Source: an uncultured Ulvibacter sp. (GTDB lineage: Bacteria > Bacteroidota > Bacteroidia > Flavobacteriales > Flavobacteriaceae). Taken from it: DNA of 64,000 nt. The notes under the pieces were generated by a model. That model ran no database searches. It was not told the DNA's origin and was given only the letters and a program-made list of their open reading frames with translations. The translations under genes were made by a program, and so were the position numbers. The DNA lies in NCBI GenBank assembly GCA_913063405.1, contig CAJXZB010000003.1:87685-151684 (forward strand), written 5' to 3'. Shown one piece after another: positions 26,672-36,183 of the stretch (position 1 is the first letter of the stretch; each line of letters starts with the position of its first letter).

Positions 26672-26728
26672 TTCAAACTTAATATTCGTCAAACACGAAG
26701 AAAGAGTGTACGCGAAAATAGTAAAAAA

Positions 26729-27523
26729 TTATTCTTGCCCTCTTAAAATGAGTAAAGGTTTACTCGTATGAAACTCTTTCTTTAAAATAGAATTCTTTTC
26801 CCATAATTTCTGGAAGAATCCTCTTTTACGTCGAAGGACACACAACATATCTGGATTGTGGGACTGAAAATGCTCCAAAACTCCCTGAAAAATAGTGGCA
26901 TTCTCTGTTTCCTTTACAGACGAATTAAGCATAAGCAAGTCCTTATCTAAAGGTGTTTTGTCGTCAACCGTGTCCGGAGTTTTAACATGCAAAAGATTGA
27001 CCTTAGCGCGGAATAATTCTGCCATATCCTTCAAAGGGTCCAAAACGTTTTCCTTTTCAAAATAGCCTCGTTTAAAAGCGAGTAAAATAGTTTCGGCTTT
27101 CCGAAATAAATAATTCTTGGGAACTATTAGTGTTGGGATATCAGTTTGTTTAACAATCTTTCCTGTGACACTCCCAAGATATAATTCTGCATTTTTATCT
27201 ACACTCTGAGGAGATACAATTATTAAGTCTATATTCAAAAGTTTCGAAAGTCGGTCAATGGCTGCAAACGGATCTCCTTTAATAGGCTTAGCAATTACCT
27301 CAACTCCCTGAGTATCTATCTCTTTCATCAGGTCGTCAAGCAATGCTTCGCTATCCTCTATCATTAGTTGATTTACCTTTGTCAATCCCGCAACTTTGGA
27401 AAATTCCTTGTAAATATTAACTAGATAAACACGTGCTCCTGTCATAGCAGCAAAATTAACAGCATATCGTAGATTATTCAATCCGCCCTCTTTAGAACCT
27501 ACAGGAACTAATATATTTTTCAT
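26729..27523 (-). CDS. Universal stress protein (two-domain)
   Basis: A 264-residue cytosolic protein with an N-terminal UspA domain (MKNILVPVGSKEGGLNNLRY; DLIIVSPQS; GSVTGKIVKQTDIPTLIVP) and a degenerate second domain after residue 150. The GSxxxxIV pattern of ATP-binding Usp proteins is recognisable in the first half. The precise role is unknown. It is divergent from the acetyltransferase gene with 52 bases between. Confidence 0.88.
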   Translation of the reverse strand: MKNILVPVGSKEGGLNNLRYAVNFAAMTGARVYLVNIYKEFSKVAGLTKVNQLMIEDSEALLDDLMKEIDTQGVEVIAKPIKGDPFAAIDRLSKLLNIDLIIVSPQSVDKNAELYLGSVTGKIVKQTDIPTLIVPKNYLFRKAETILLAFKRGYFEKENVLDPLKDMAELFRAKVNLLHVKTPDTVDDKTPLDKDLLMLNSSVKETENATIFQGVLEHFQSHNPDMLCVLRRKRGFFQKLWEKNSILKKEFHTSKPLLILRGQE

Positions 27524-27557
27524 ACTATATTATTTTCACTTACTTTTAAATCTGATA

Positions 27558-27591
27558 CAAAATTAATTCTTATTAATGATTCGGAAGGCAA
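27558..27591 (-). promoter_or_regulatory. Candidate promoter for the universal stress protein gene
   Basis: Minus-strand TTG (27589-27591) and TAATTTTG (27558-27565) with a 23-base spacer. The -7 element is 34 bases upstream of the start; the -33 element lies in the divergent gene. Confidence 0.4.
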
Positions 27592-28076
27592 AACTTTCAG
27601 AAATTGAGGAAATTATGTCAATTACTCGTGCTTGTGGAGCAAATATGGCTTCCAATGGGATTTTTCAATGGAATGATTTCTACCCAAATCGTGACGCATT
27701 TGTGGTAGATGTGGCCCGTGATGAGTTATATGTGCTATCCTCTAAAAATAACATCGCAGGTTGTATCGTTATCTCTTCGGAAAAAGATGCAGAATACAAT
27801 GATGTAGATTGGCTCACAAAAGACGGCCAGAACTACTATATCCATCGCCTTGCTATACATCCCTCTTTTCAGAAAATGGGACATGCCAAAAAACTTATGG
27901 ACTTTGCTGAAACCCTTGCTTTAGAAAACAACATTGTTTCAGTTAGATTAGACACCTTCAGTCAAAACCACCGAAACCAAAAATTCTACAAGGCAAGAGG
28001 TTACACTCGTTTAGGAAACATCTTTTTTCCGAAACAAAGTGAACACCCTTTTCATTGTTATGAAAAAGTGTTCTAA
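27576..28076 (+). CDS. GNAT-family N-acetyltransferase
   Basis: A 166-residue protein with the GNAT acetyl-CoA loop (IHRLAIHPSFQKMGHAKKLMDF, motif Q/RxxGxG/A) at about residues 88-110 and the late strand VRLDTFSQNHRNQKFYKARGY. Substrate unknown. Confidence 0.88.
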   Translation: MIRKAKLSEIEEIMSITRACGANMASNGIFQWNDFYPNRDAFVVDVARDELYVLSSKNNIAGCIVISSEKDAEYNDVDWLTKDGQNYYIHRLAIHPSFQKMGHAKKLMDFAETLALENNIVSVRLDTFSQNHRNQKFYKARGYTRLGNIFFPKQSEHPFHCYEKVF

Positions 28077-28111
28077 AACAAGTATCCTCATAAATCCAAC
28101 AATCATTTCAA

Positions 28112-28140
28112 TTGTTCTACAGCATAATTAAGTAGCTTTG
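28112..28140 (+). promoter_or_regulatory. Candidate promoter for the MATE transporter gene
   Basis: TTG at 28112-28114, an 18-base spacer and TAGCTTTG at 28133-28140 fit the consensus. The ATG is only 10 bases after the -7 element, so the leader would be very short. Confidence 0.6.
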
Positions 28141-28150
28141 CCGCATCAAT

Positions 28151-29485
28151 ATGCTAAAAACAGACATCTCTTTCAAACGCATTCAACAACTCGCTATTCC
28201 AGCAATAGTTTCGGGAATAGCAGAACCTGTACTCTCTAGTACAGATGCTGCTGTTGTTGGAAATATTTCTGAATTTGGAACAGAATCACTGGCTGCTGTT
28301 GGGATCGTTGGTGCTTTTCTTTCAATGCTTATTTGGATATTAGGTCAGACACGTTCGGCGATATCTGCCATAGTTTCTCAAAATCTCGGTGCAGGAAAAA
28401 TTAGTGATTTGGGTAATTTCCCGGCGCAAGCTATTTATTTTAATATTGGATTAAGTATTATAGTATTATTCTCTACGTACTTCTTCGTTGAAGAAATATT
28501 TACCCTCCTAAACGCCAAGGGCATCATTCTTCAATTCAGCTTGGATTACTATAACATCCGTGTTTGGGGCTTCCCTTTTACCCTTTTCACTTTTGCAATA
28601 TTTGGTTTATTTCGCGGACTTCAAAACACCTTTTGGCCTATGGTAATCGCTGCCGTTGGAGCAGGAGTTAATATTGGTTTGGACTTTGCATTCGTGTATG
28701 GAATAACCGATTATATTCCTGCAATGGGAGTAAAAGGTGCGGCGTGGGCGAGCCTAATTTCTCAAGGAATCATGGCTCTTTTGGCATTAGTCATCCTACT
28801 CAACAAGACTGAAATCTCACTTCGATTGCGCTTTCCACTACATCCCGAGGTGAATAGACTGGTCTCTATGAGTTTCAACCTCTTTATACGCTCACTTGCC
28901 CTAAACGCTGCCCTAATACTTGCCGTTAGAGAAGCCGCTGGTCTCGGTAAAGAATATATTGCCGCCCATGCAATTGCCATAAACATTTGGTTGTTTACCG
29001 CGTTTTTTCTTGATGGTTACGGCGCTGCTGGAAATGCACTTGGAGGAAAGTTACTTGGGGAAAAGAATTACAATTCACTATGGCAGTTAACCAAAAAAGT
29101 CAATCTGTATAATTTTGGTATTGCAACAATCCTTATTGTTTTAGGATTAGTTTTTTACAAACCATTAGGAACACTTTTTAACAAAGACCCCGAAGTGTTG
29201 GCCATTTTCTACGGTATATTCTTTATGGTGTTAATAAGCCAGCCACTAAATGCGCTAGCCTTTACTCTGGATTCAATATTTAAAGGCATTGGTGAAATGG
29301 CCTATTTACGAAATGTTCTACTTGGTGCGACTATATTTGGATTTATCCCTGCTCTTTATTTTGCAAAGTACATGGATTGGGGGCTCGTTGGTATCTGGAG
29401 TGCACTATTAATTTGGATTGCCTATCGGGCAATCGCCCTTATAGTTAAATTTAAAAGGAAGTACGTCCCTTTAGTTGAAAATTAA
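28151..29485 (+). CDS. MATE-family efflux transporter
   Basis: A 444-residue inner membrane protein with about 12 hydrophobic segments arranged as two similar halves, typical of DinF-type MATE exporters that use a Na+ or H+ gradient. Family-like signs are the N-terminal IQQLAIPAIVSGIAEPVLSS and FGLFRGLQNT. The exported compound cannot be predicted. Confidence 0.92.
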   Translation: MLKTDISFKRIQQLAIPAIVSGIAEPVLSSTDAAVVGNISEFGTESLAAVGIVGAFLSMLIWILGQTRSAISAIVSQNLGAGKISDLGNFPAQAIYFNIGLSIIVLFSTYFFVEEIFTLLNAKGIILQFSLDYYNIRVWGFPFTLFTFAIFGLFRGLQNTFWPMVIAAVGAGVNIGLDFAFVYGITDYIPAMGVKGAAWASLISQGIMALLALVILLNKTEISLRLRFPLHPEVNRLVSMSFNLFIRSLALNAALILAVREAAGLGKEYIAAHAIAINIWLFTAFFLDGYGAAGNALGGKLLGEKNYNSLWQLTKKVNLYNFGIATILIVLGLVFYKPLGTLFNKDPEVLAIFYGIFFMVLISQPLNALAFTLDSIFKGIGEMAYLRNVLLGATIFGFIPALYFAKYMDWGLVGIWSALLIWIAYRAIALIVKFKRKYVPLVEN

Positions 29486-29516
29486 ATACATTTACAAAAA
29501 ATTACTCCAATGGATA

Positions 29517-29618
29517 ATGGATATATTACAATTTTTAAGCGGAAGTGGGTTCTTCGTGGTTCTTGGATTTTTTCTTATTGCTGTAGTCGTTTACAATAAG
29601 ATTAAAAAACGAAAATAG
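29517..29618 (+). CDS. Very small membrane protein (33 aa)
   Basis: ATG at 29517 opens a 33-residue frame: a short N-terminus (MDILQFLSGSG), one hydrophobic segment (FFVVLGFFLIAVVVY) and a basic tail (NKIKKRK). The layout is that of a single-span small membrane protein with the tail in the cytoplasm. I do not recognise it. It lies 31 bases after the MATE gene, on the same strand. Confidence 0.5.
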   Translation: MDILQFLSGSGFFVVLGFFLIAVVVYNKIKKRK

Positions 29619-29662
29619 AAAGTTTTGGTCTTGGATTTGTCTAAAGGAGTTTAATTACAATT

Positions 29663-29800
29663 ATGGAAGTGTTTGAATACCTCACCGGAAAAGGTGGTTT
29701 AATGATTCTAGGGCTAATTATTGTCTTTGCTGTTCTTTTTAAAAAGTATCGAAATTGGCGCTACTTTAAAAGTGCTGAAAAACGAAGAAACAGGAAGTAA
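29663..29800 (+). CDS. Small membrane protein (45 aa)
   Basis: ATG at 29663, preceded at a suitable distance by AAGGAG (29644-29649), opens a 45-residue frame: N-terminus MEVFEYLTGKGG, hydrophobic segment LMILGLIIVFAVLF and a long basic tail (KKYRNWRYFKSAEKRRNRK). The plan matches the preceding 33-residue protein, so the two may be distant relatives. Function unknown. Confidence 0.55.
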   Translation: MEVFEYLTGKGGLMILGLIIVFAVLFKKYRNWRYFKSAEKRRNRK

Positions 29801-29875
29801 TTTTATCTTTATATAATCGATTAAAGTTACATTTACGCTAACATTAAAAAAAATTCTGCTTTTGCGGGGAATAGT

Positions 29876-30325
29876 ATGAGCAACATTCGCATCACCAAAC
29901 AATTTTCTTTCGAAACAGGTCACGCCCTTTATGGCTACGATGGCAAATGCCGCAATGTTCATGGTCATAGTTACAAACTATCGGTAACCGTGATTGGAAC
30001 TCCAATTTCGGACTCCAATCATGTAAAATTTGGCATGGTGATCGATTTCTCCGATTTAAAAAGAATTGTAAAAGAAGAAATAGTTGATGTGTTTGATCAC
30101 GCCACAGTTTTTAACAAAAATACACCCCATGTAGAATTAGCCAAGGAGTTAAGTGATCGAGGACACAATGTACTATTAGTTAATTATCAGCCCACAAGTG
30201 AAATGATGGTGATAGATTTTGCTCAAAAAATTAAGAGTCGTTTGCCTGAAAATATCGTGTTACATTCGTTGAAACTTCAGGAAACTGCAACTAGCTACGC
30301 GCAGTGGTTTGCCAGTGATAATTAG
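29876..30325 (+). CDS. queD: 6-carboxy-5,6,7,8-tetrahydropterin synthase
   Basis: A 149-residue member of the PTPS family acting early in queuosine synthesis, converting dihydroneopterin triphosphate to 6-carboxytetrahydropterin. Zinc-ligand histidines are H16 (FETGHALYG) and the pair in CRNVHGHSY, with catalytic Cys27 in the same motif. The later FDHATVFN and KLQETATSYAQW motifs with the catalytic His and Glu are present. Confidence 0.92.
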   Translation: MSNIRITKQFSFETGHALYGYDGKCRNVHGHSYKLSVTVIGTPISDSNHVKFGMVIDFSDLKRIVKEEIVDVFDHATVFNKNTPHVELAKELSDRGHNVLLVNYQPTSEMMVIDFAQKIKSRLPENIVLHSLKLQETATSYAQWFASDN

Positions 30326-30399
30326 AAGCTTTATCCCATATACTAACCGTTCGACAAGCTAAGAGGGAACATATTCATTTTTACCACTATCTTTACCTA

Positions 30400-31158
30400 A
30401 TGCAAATTCCGAAAGGCAAAAAAATATATTTCTCCAGTGATAACCACCTTGGTGCTCCCACTCCAGCCGAAAGTCTGCCGAGAGAAAAGATATTTGTTCA
30501 GTGGCTCGATGAAATTAAAGAAGATGCCGCTGCTATTTTTCTTTTAGGCGATCTTTTCGATTTTTGGTTCGAATATAAAACAGTCGTGCCAAAAGGTTTT
30601 GTTCGTGTGTTAGGAAAACTCGCTGAAATAAGTGATAGCGGAATCCCAATTCATTTTTTCGTGGGAAATCATGACCTGTGGATGCGCGATTATTTCGAAA
30701 AAGAACTCAACATTCCTACCTATCGTGATGTAAAGGATTTTACTTTCAATAATAAAACCTTCTTGTTAGGTCATGGAGATGGTAAGGGACCCGGTGATAA
30801 AGGTTATAAGCGAATGAAAAAGGTCTTTACAAATCCTATTTTTAATTGGCTGTTTAGGTGGTTTCATCCAGAATTAGGAATGCGTTTGGCGCAATACCTT
30901 TCGGTAAAGAACAAATTGATTTCTGGAGATGAAGACAAGGTGTTTTTAGGGAGAGAACAAGAATGGTTGGCACTATACGCCAAAAGAAAGCTTGAAACTA
31001 AACATTACGATTATTTCGTTTTTGGACATCGCCATTTACCCATGGAGATCAAAGTAGCTGAAAACGCTACTTACTTCAATTTGGGAGATTGGATAACTCA
31101 TTTTACGTATGGTGTTTTCGACGGTGAGTCTTTTCAATTGAAAGAATTCAAAAAGTAA
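30400..31158 (+). CDS. lpxH: UDP-2,3-diacylglucosamine diphosphatase
   Basis: A 252-residue calcineurin-type metallophosphatase of lipid A synthesis, cleaving UDP-diacylglucosamine to lipid X and UMP at the inner membrane face. Metal-binding motifs appear in order: SSDNHLG, LLGDLFDFW, VGNHDLWM, LLGHGDGKGPGDKGYK, and FGHRHLP. Length and motifs fit LpxH of Bacteroidota. A near-consensus TATCTTTA lies just upstream. Confidence 0.9.
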   Translation: MQIPKGKKIYFSSDNHLGAPTPAESLPREKIFVQWLDEIKEDAAAIFLLGDLFDFWFEYKTVVPKGFVRVLGKLAEISDSGIPIHFFVGNHDLWMRDYFEKELNIPTYRDVKDFTFNNKTFLLGHGDGKGPGDKGYKRMKKVFTNPIFNWLFRWFHPELGMRLAQYLSVKNKLISGDEDKVFLGREQEWLALYAKRKLETKHYDYFVFGHRHLPMEIKVAENATYFNLGDWITHFTYGVFDGESFQLKEFKK

Positions 31159-31202
31159 ATTTTTTTTAATAGTTGTAAAAGATATTCATTAATAGAATCT
31201 AT

Positions 31203-32045
31203 ATGACCTATTCGGATTTTCGAGTTTCACAAAGGACCTTTCAGTCAACAGAAGGGGCTATTAAATATATAGACAAAGGAAAGGGCGATGTAATTCTTTT
31301 GTTACATGGAGTTCCAACATCTGGCTGGTTATATCGACAAATGATCGACAAATTAGCCCAAAACCATCGCGTCATTGTACCTGATATGTTGGGTTTTGGC
31401 AGTAGTGATTCTCCAAAAGGATATGAGACCTATTCTGAGGTAAAACACGCAGAACGTTTGCTTAATTTAATGAATTTTCTTCAGATCGAGAAATGGACGC
31501 ATGTTTTCCATGATGCTGGAGGACTTTGGACCTGGGAGCTTTTCAAGATAGACCCTCATCGTATCAAGAAACTTGTGGTTCTAAATACTATTATTTACGA
31601 AGCGGGTTTCAAACCTCCCATCCGTTTTAAAAAAGGCTTCCTCGCGCGTTTGGTGATGTGGAGCTATCGAAATGGATTTACCACAAACAGTATGCTTAGC
31701 GGTTTATTCAAATCAGGTATTACAAAAAACACTTTAGAAAAAGAAGATCTTGAAGGCTATAAAACACCGCTCTTGGAGGGTAAGACAAATGCCATGTATT
31801 ACTTCTTTACTCGAACTTGTAATACGCTACCTAAATATAAAGACACGCTTCAAAAGATTGAATTACCGGTTGCGGTAGTCTGGGGGAAAAACGATTCCTT
31901 CTTAAAATGGGAACCCCAAAAAGAGCAAGTGATAGCGAGTTTAAACATTTCAGAAGAAAATATTCACCTCTTGGATGCCAAACATTTTATTCAAGAAGAG
32001 CAACCAGAGTATATTGCTAGGCTAATAATAGAGTTTCTTCAGTAA
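31203..32045 (+). CDS. Alpha/beta hydrolase, haloalkane dehalogenase-like
   Basis: A 280-residue hydrolase with LLLHGVPTSGWLYRQM (oxyanion loop) and an aspartate nucleophile at D104 in FHDAGGLW, as in haloalkane dehalogenases and epoxide hydrolases rather than the serine of esterases. The catalytic histidine is near residue 261 in LDAKHFIQEE. Actual substrate is unknown. The gene ends 2 bases before the convergent broken gene. Confidence 0.85.
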   Translation: MTYSDFRVSQRTFQSTEGAIKYIDKGKGDVILLLHGVPTSGWLYRQMIDKLAQNHRVIVPDMLGFGSSDSPKGYETYSEVKHAERLLNLMNFLQIEKWTHVFHDAGGLWTWELFKIDPHRIKKLVVLNTIIYEAGFKPPIRFKKGFLARLVMWSYRNGFTTNSMLSGLFKSGITKNTLEKEDLEGYKTPLLEGKTNAMYYFFTRTCNTLPKYKDTLQKIELPVAVVWGKNDSFLKWEPQKEQVIASLNISEENIHLLDAKHFIQEEQPEYIARLIIEFLQ

Positions 32046-32047
32046 CT

Positions 32048-32663
32048 TTATTTCAACAAGTGTTCTAGCGAAATTGCATCTAATTTACCATCAGGAAAAA
32101 GACCATTCTTTCCTTCAAAGGCTTGTAGCGCATTGAAGGTTTCCGTACTAAACAATCCATCGTGTTGGATAGAATCCTCCTTTTGCAATTAAAAGACCTT
32201 GTATTTCATAAACTAGAATACTTCGTTCGCCAAGACCTAAAGAGTTTCCATTGGGATTGGAATAAAAAGTTTTTTTAATTAACTTCTTCTTTTTCTCAGC
32301 TTCGGAAAGATGCTCTTGAGCTCTTTCTTTTTCTGAAGGGTGTAATAATTGCGCCTCATAAAACTTAACATTTGCCAACTTCTTTCTGTATTGGGAAACA
32401 ACGGCCAATTTCTCTTCATCGTCATCGCCGGGATTTCTAACATCTATGCTCTCTGAGCTCCACTGCGTGATAACATAACCGTTCACCGCCTCAACGGCCT
32501 CGTAATAATCCAACAACACTCCTTTATCGGCATTTGCAATATCAATAGTCTCTGGAATCTCATATCCATATTCAGATAATGAGAAACGCTTGTATTCTTT
32601 ATATTGACCATATACAATAAAGCCTAGGATAACTAAGAGAGGAAAAATAATAATCTGCTTCAT
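32048..32663 (-). pseudogene. Frameshifted protein with C-terminal peptidoglycan-binding-like domain
   Basis: The frame from 32663 encodes a membrane-anchored N-terminus (IIIFPLLVILGFIVYGQY), a helical charged middle and the beginning of a repeat-type wall-binding domain (LVYEIQGLLIAKG). Near 32176 one extra G ends the frame after an unrelated tail (FYPTRWIV). Removing it restores DSIQHDGLFSTETFNALQAF and ends at 32048 with SLEHLLK, a peptidoglycan_binding_1-like pattern. The truncated product may still be made. Confidence 0.75.
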
Positions 32664-32704
32664 AACTTGACAGGTTTGGTAGATTAAAAATAGGGAATTT
32701 TAAT

Positions 32705-34396
32705 TTATGGCTTAATGTCTTTCAACCGAAGTTGCAAACTAACGTTTCCTTGCCAATGATTTTCGTCAATAACATAGGCCGCTTTAAATCCAGCTCCTCC
32801 ACAAGCAATTTCCTTCTTATCACCTAGACCAAAACCTATTCCTACATACTGTTGAGAGTTACCCTGTTTTATAGTGATACGCAGATGTGTTTTATCTTCT
32901 CCAACGCACTTTCCCCAGCCAGTTTCTGTGAGGTTTCGTGACATAAAAACTGGTGTCATATTGCCTGGTCCAAAAGGTGCAAATTGCTTCAAAATACGAA
33001 AGAACTGAGGAGTAATATCTGCCAAGTTTATTTCGGTATTGATTCCAACCTCCGGGGTCAATAATTTGGAATCTATAGTTTCTGAAACTACTTTCTCAAA
33101 CGCTGCTTTAAACCTTTCATAGTTCTGTTCAAACAACGTAAGCCCAGCGGCATACATATGTCCTCCAAATTGCTCAATATGTTCAGAGCAAGCCTCAAGG
33201 GCATTATACACATCAAAGCCCTTTACAGATCTCGCCGAAGCCGCTAATTTTTCACCGCTTTTTGTAAATACTAAAGTAGGTCTATAATAAGTTTCAATGA
33301 GGCGAGATGCAACTATTCCAATGACCCCTTTATGCCAATTTTCACTATACACCACGGTCGTCTTACGACCCTTCTCATTCTGAGTAATTATTTGATCCAA
33401 AGCTTCGGAAGTAATCCGTTTATCCGCTTCCTTTCTATCTGAGTTAAACCGTTCAATTTCTAAAGCATATTGAGTAGCGAGTTTGCTATCAGTTTCTGTC
33501 AATAAGGTCACAGCATAATTTCCATGCTTCATTCTACCCGCCGCATTTATTCTTGGCGCAATAATAAAAACCACATCGGTAATAGTGAGTATCTCTTTTT
33601 TTACCTGTTCAAGAATAGCTTTGAAACCGTTTCGTGGATTAGAGTTTATTATTTTCAGCCCATAATGTGCTAAAATCCTATTTTCTCCTGTTATGGGAAC
33701 AATATCAGCGCCGATTGCGGTGGCAACTAAATCCAAATACAATAATAAATCATCTATCGTAAGACCTCTTTTTTCTGAAAGCGCCTGAACTAATTTAAAT
33801 CCAACACCGCAGCCACATAGTTCTTTATAAGGATATTCACAATCGTCCCTTTTTGGATCTAATACAGCAATTGCCTCTGGAATTTCTAATCCAGGACGGT
33901 GATGGTCGCAGATAATAAAATCCACCCCTTTTTTCGAAGCATATGCAACTTTATCAATTGCCTTAATCCCACAATCCAGCGCAATAATTAAGGAGAAATC
34001 ATTATCTGCTGCAAAGTCAATTCCTTTATAAGATATTCCGTAGCCTTCATCATAGCGGTCCGGAATATAAGTATGTACATGTGGGTAGTATGTTTTCAGG
34101 TAAGATGAAACCAAGGCCACACTTGTTGTACCATCAACATCATAATCACCATACACCAAAATATTCTCGTTATTAGTAACGGCCTCCTCAATACGTTTCA
34201 CGGCAAGATCCATATCTCTCATTAAAAAAGGATCGTGTAATTCTTTTAAACTCGGTCGAAAAAACCTCTTGGCTTGGTCAAAATTTTCTATTCCACGCTG
34301 CATCAATAGCGTAGCAATAAGTGTATCAACTCCAAGTGAATTCGCAAGATCAGTTGTTTTTTGAGGATCGGGTTTGGGGTACAATGTCCAGCGCAT
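32705..34396 (-). CDS. recJ: Single-stranded-DNA-specific exonuclease
   Basis: A 563-residue DHH-family 5'-3' exonuclease of recombination and mismatch repair. The phosphoesterase motifs are YGDYDVDGTTSVAL near residue 80, FIICDHHRPG and the IAPRINAAGRM region, followed by the DHHA1 part (FGGHMYAAGLTL) and an OB-like C-terminus. Length is normal. Confidence 0.94.
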   Translation of the reverse strand: MRWTLYPKPDPQKTTDLANSLGVDTLIATLLMQRGIENFDQAKRFFRPSLKELHDPFLMRDMDLAVKRIEEAVTNNENILVYGDYDVDGTTSVALVSSYLKTYYPHVHTYIPDRYDEGYGISYKGIDFAADNDFSLIIALDCGIKAIDKVAYASKKGVDFIICDHHRPGLEIPEAIAVLDPKRDDCEYPYKELCGCGVGFKLVQALSEKRGLTIDDLLLYLDLVATAIGADIVPITGENRILAHYGLKIINSNPRNGFKAILEQVKKEILTITDVVFIIAPRINAAGRMKHGNYAVTLLTETDSKLATQYALEIERFNSDRKEADKRITSEALDQIITQNEKGRKTTVVYSENWHKGVIGIVASRLIETYYRPTLVFTKSGEKLAASARSVKGFDVYNALEACSEHIEQFGGHMYAAGLTLFEQNYERFKAAFEKVVSETIDSKLLTPEVGINTEINLADITPQFFRILKQFAPFGPGNMTPVFMSRNLTETGWGKCVGEDKTHLRITIKQGNSQQYVGIGFGLGDKKEIACGGAGFKAAYVIDENHWQGNVSLQLRLKDIKP

Positions 34397-34634
34397 ATGT
34401 TACTAATGTTGTTTGGGGAGCAGAAGGTTTAAAATTACTAAATATAGTTTCAAATTAAGTGTTATACCAGTTTAAAATATTAGATTCAGCTCAGGGATTT
34501 CAAGCTTTCTCCCTAAGCCTTTAACGCTTTTGTTCAAGAACTGCCATTGGTAATATGATAATTTCTGATACCTGTTTTTTTTTAAAGTACAGAGTTTGTA
34601 CTTTCGAGCAACTCAAAACCAATACCTAAAAACT

Positions 34635-35225
34635 ATGCCCTTAGTAACCCCACTTTCTCCAGATCACGATAGTGAAACCACAGAACTTGCTGCGTTTTTT
34701 AATGAAACCCTTGGATTTTGTCCTAACAGTGTACTTACTATGCAGCATCGCCCTGCAATAAGTAAAGCTTTTATAAATCTGAACAAAGCCGTAATGGCCA
34801 ACGAAGGAAGGGTGACTTCGGCACTAAAAAGAATGATTGCTTGGGTAAGTAGTAATTCCACAGGGTGTCGTTATTGTCAAGCCCACGCCATTCGTGCAGC
34901 AGAGCGCTATGGCGCTGAACAAGAACAGCTAGATAATATTTGGGAATACAGAACACATGTAGCTTTCTCTGAAGCAGAACGCGCTGCACTAGACTTTTCA
35001 CTACAAGCTTCTCAAGTGCCAAACAATGTAGATGAAGAGATTAAAAAACGTTTATATGAACACTGGAACGAAGGTGAAATTGTAGAAATGCTTGGAGTAA
35101 TTTCATTATTTGGATACCTCAATCGCTGGAACGACTCTATGGGAACATCGATTGAAGATGGTGCAATAGAAAGCGGTGATCAGTATTTAGGAAAACACGG
35201 TTGGAATAAAGGAAAGCACCTTTAG
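34635..35225 (+). CDS. Peroxidase-related enzyme (AhpD/carboxymuconolactone decarboxylase family)
   Basis: A 196-residue helical protein carrying the redox motif CRYCQAH (CxxC...H) in TGCRYCQAHAIRAAERYG, typical of AhpD-like alkylhydroperoxidase relatives. Function on peroxide is inferred from family. The start was set to the ATG at 34635 (MPLVTPLSPDHD); the frame can be extended upstream only through a TTG. The following broken gene begins 22 bases after its stop. Confidence 0.82.
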   Translation: MPLVTPLSPDHDSETTELAAFFNETLGFCPNSVLTMQHRPAISKAFINLNKAVMANEGRVTSALKRMIAWVSSNSTGCRYCQAHAIRAAERYGAEQEQLDNIWEYRTHVAFSEAERAALDFSLQASQVPNNVDEEIKKRLYEHWNEGEIVEMLGVISLFGYLNRWNDSMGTSIEDGAIESGDQYLGKHGWNKGKHL

Positions 35226-35247
35226 ATTGACGATTTTTGATTGATTT

Positions 35248-35622
35248 ATGAAAAAACACTTTCAACTTACAGACGCTCAATTTGAAGTACAGTTTGCAGA
35301 TTGCAGTCTTGACCCAAAACCATTTAGTCATCTGGCTCATATAAGACTCGCGTGGACTCATATAAGCAATTATGGTGTTAATAAAGCTGCAATACAGGAG
35401 ATGTCGCCAAATTTCATACGACCATAACGGGCGCCTCCATACGAATGGTTTATCACTTTTTCCTGAAATCTCAAGCAAAAAGTTTGAGCATTTTATTGCA
35501 GAGTTTCCAAGGCTTAAAAACAACTTCAATGACTTAATTGATGCTTATTACGGGTTTAATCTTTTTACTTCTGAAAAGGCATAGGGGAATATATCGAACC
35601 TGATTTATTACCCTACAATTAA
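35248..35622 (+). pseudogene. Decayed small conserved protein gene
   Basis: The ATG at 35248 gives MKKHFQLTDAQFEVQFADCS ... LAHIRLAWTHISNYGVNKA, then sequence is lost. The remainder appears in other frames: DVAKFHTTITGASIRMVYHF, then KKFEHFIAEFPRLKNNF ... FNLFTSEKA, then EYIEPDLLPYN ending at 35622. At least an internal deletion and three shifts are needed. It recalls a flavobacterial protein of about 130 residues of unknown function. The end overlaps the convergent UDG gene. Confidence 0.78.
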
Positions 35623-36183
35623 ATGAGCTACCTGTTTCTGAAGCTCTGGTACCACCTTTTTTTCAAACCATGGGTTCTTAGTCAACCAAAAACGATTTCT
35701 GGGAGATGGGTGTGGCAATGTGAAATACAACGGCAAGTGATCTCTGTAATTCTTTACTGATTCGGTCAATGTTTTACTGGCTTTTTCCTTTAAGTAGTAT
35801 TTCTGTGCGTACATACCAATAAGAATTACCAGTTCCCGTTTTGGCATTTTCTCAAGAAGACTCTTGTGCCATTGTGGGGCACATTCCGGCCGAGGAGGTA
35901 AATCCCCTCCCTTTCCTTTTCCGGGATAACAAAAACCCATTGGTACAATTGCAATCAAGCGCTCATCATAAAACACCTCATCGCTAACATTGAGCCATTT
36001 TCGCAATTGCCTGCCGCTAGGATCATCCCACGGAATACCTGTTTTATGAACTTTAGTTCCAGGCGCTTGCCCAATAATGACAATTTTAGCCTCAGGATGC
36101 GCTACGGTGATTGGTTTTGGACCTAGTGGCAGGTGTTCGTCGCAGATGGTGCATGCTCGGATGTCTTTTAGAAGTGTTTTCAT
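35608..36183 (-). CDS. Uracil-DNA glycosylase family protein
   Basis: A 191-residue protein with the UDG-superfamily active-site segment IIGQAPGTKVHKTGIPWDDP, the AIVPMGFCYPGKGKGG strand and the HPSPRN motif near the C-terminus. It should remove uracil or a related damaged base from DNA. The start overlaps the last base of rsmI, so they are in one operon. I do not see the four cysteines of the iron-sulfur UDG families. Confidence 0.85.
   Translation of the reverse strand: MKTLLKDIRACTICDEHLPLGPKPITVAHPEAKIVIIGQAPGTKVHKTGIPWDDPSGRQLRKWLNVSDEVFYDERLIAIVPMGFCYPGKGKGGDLPPRPECAPQWHKSLLEKMPKRELVILIGMYAQKYYLKEKASKTLTESVKNYRDHLPLYFTLPHPSPRNRFWLTKNPWFEKKVVPELQKQVAHLIVG

Noticed and set aside
26674..26681. 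TAAGTTTG on the minus strand as a promoter of tRNA-Ala
   Set aside because: It ends 2 bases before the tRNA, so transcription would begin inside it, and there is no correctly spaced TTG.
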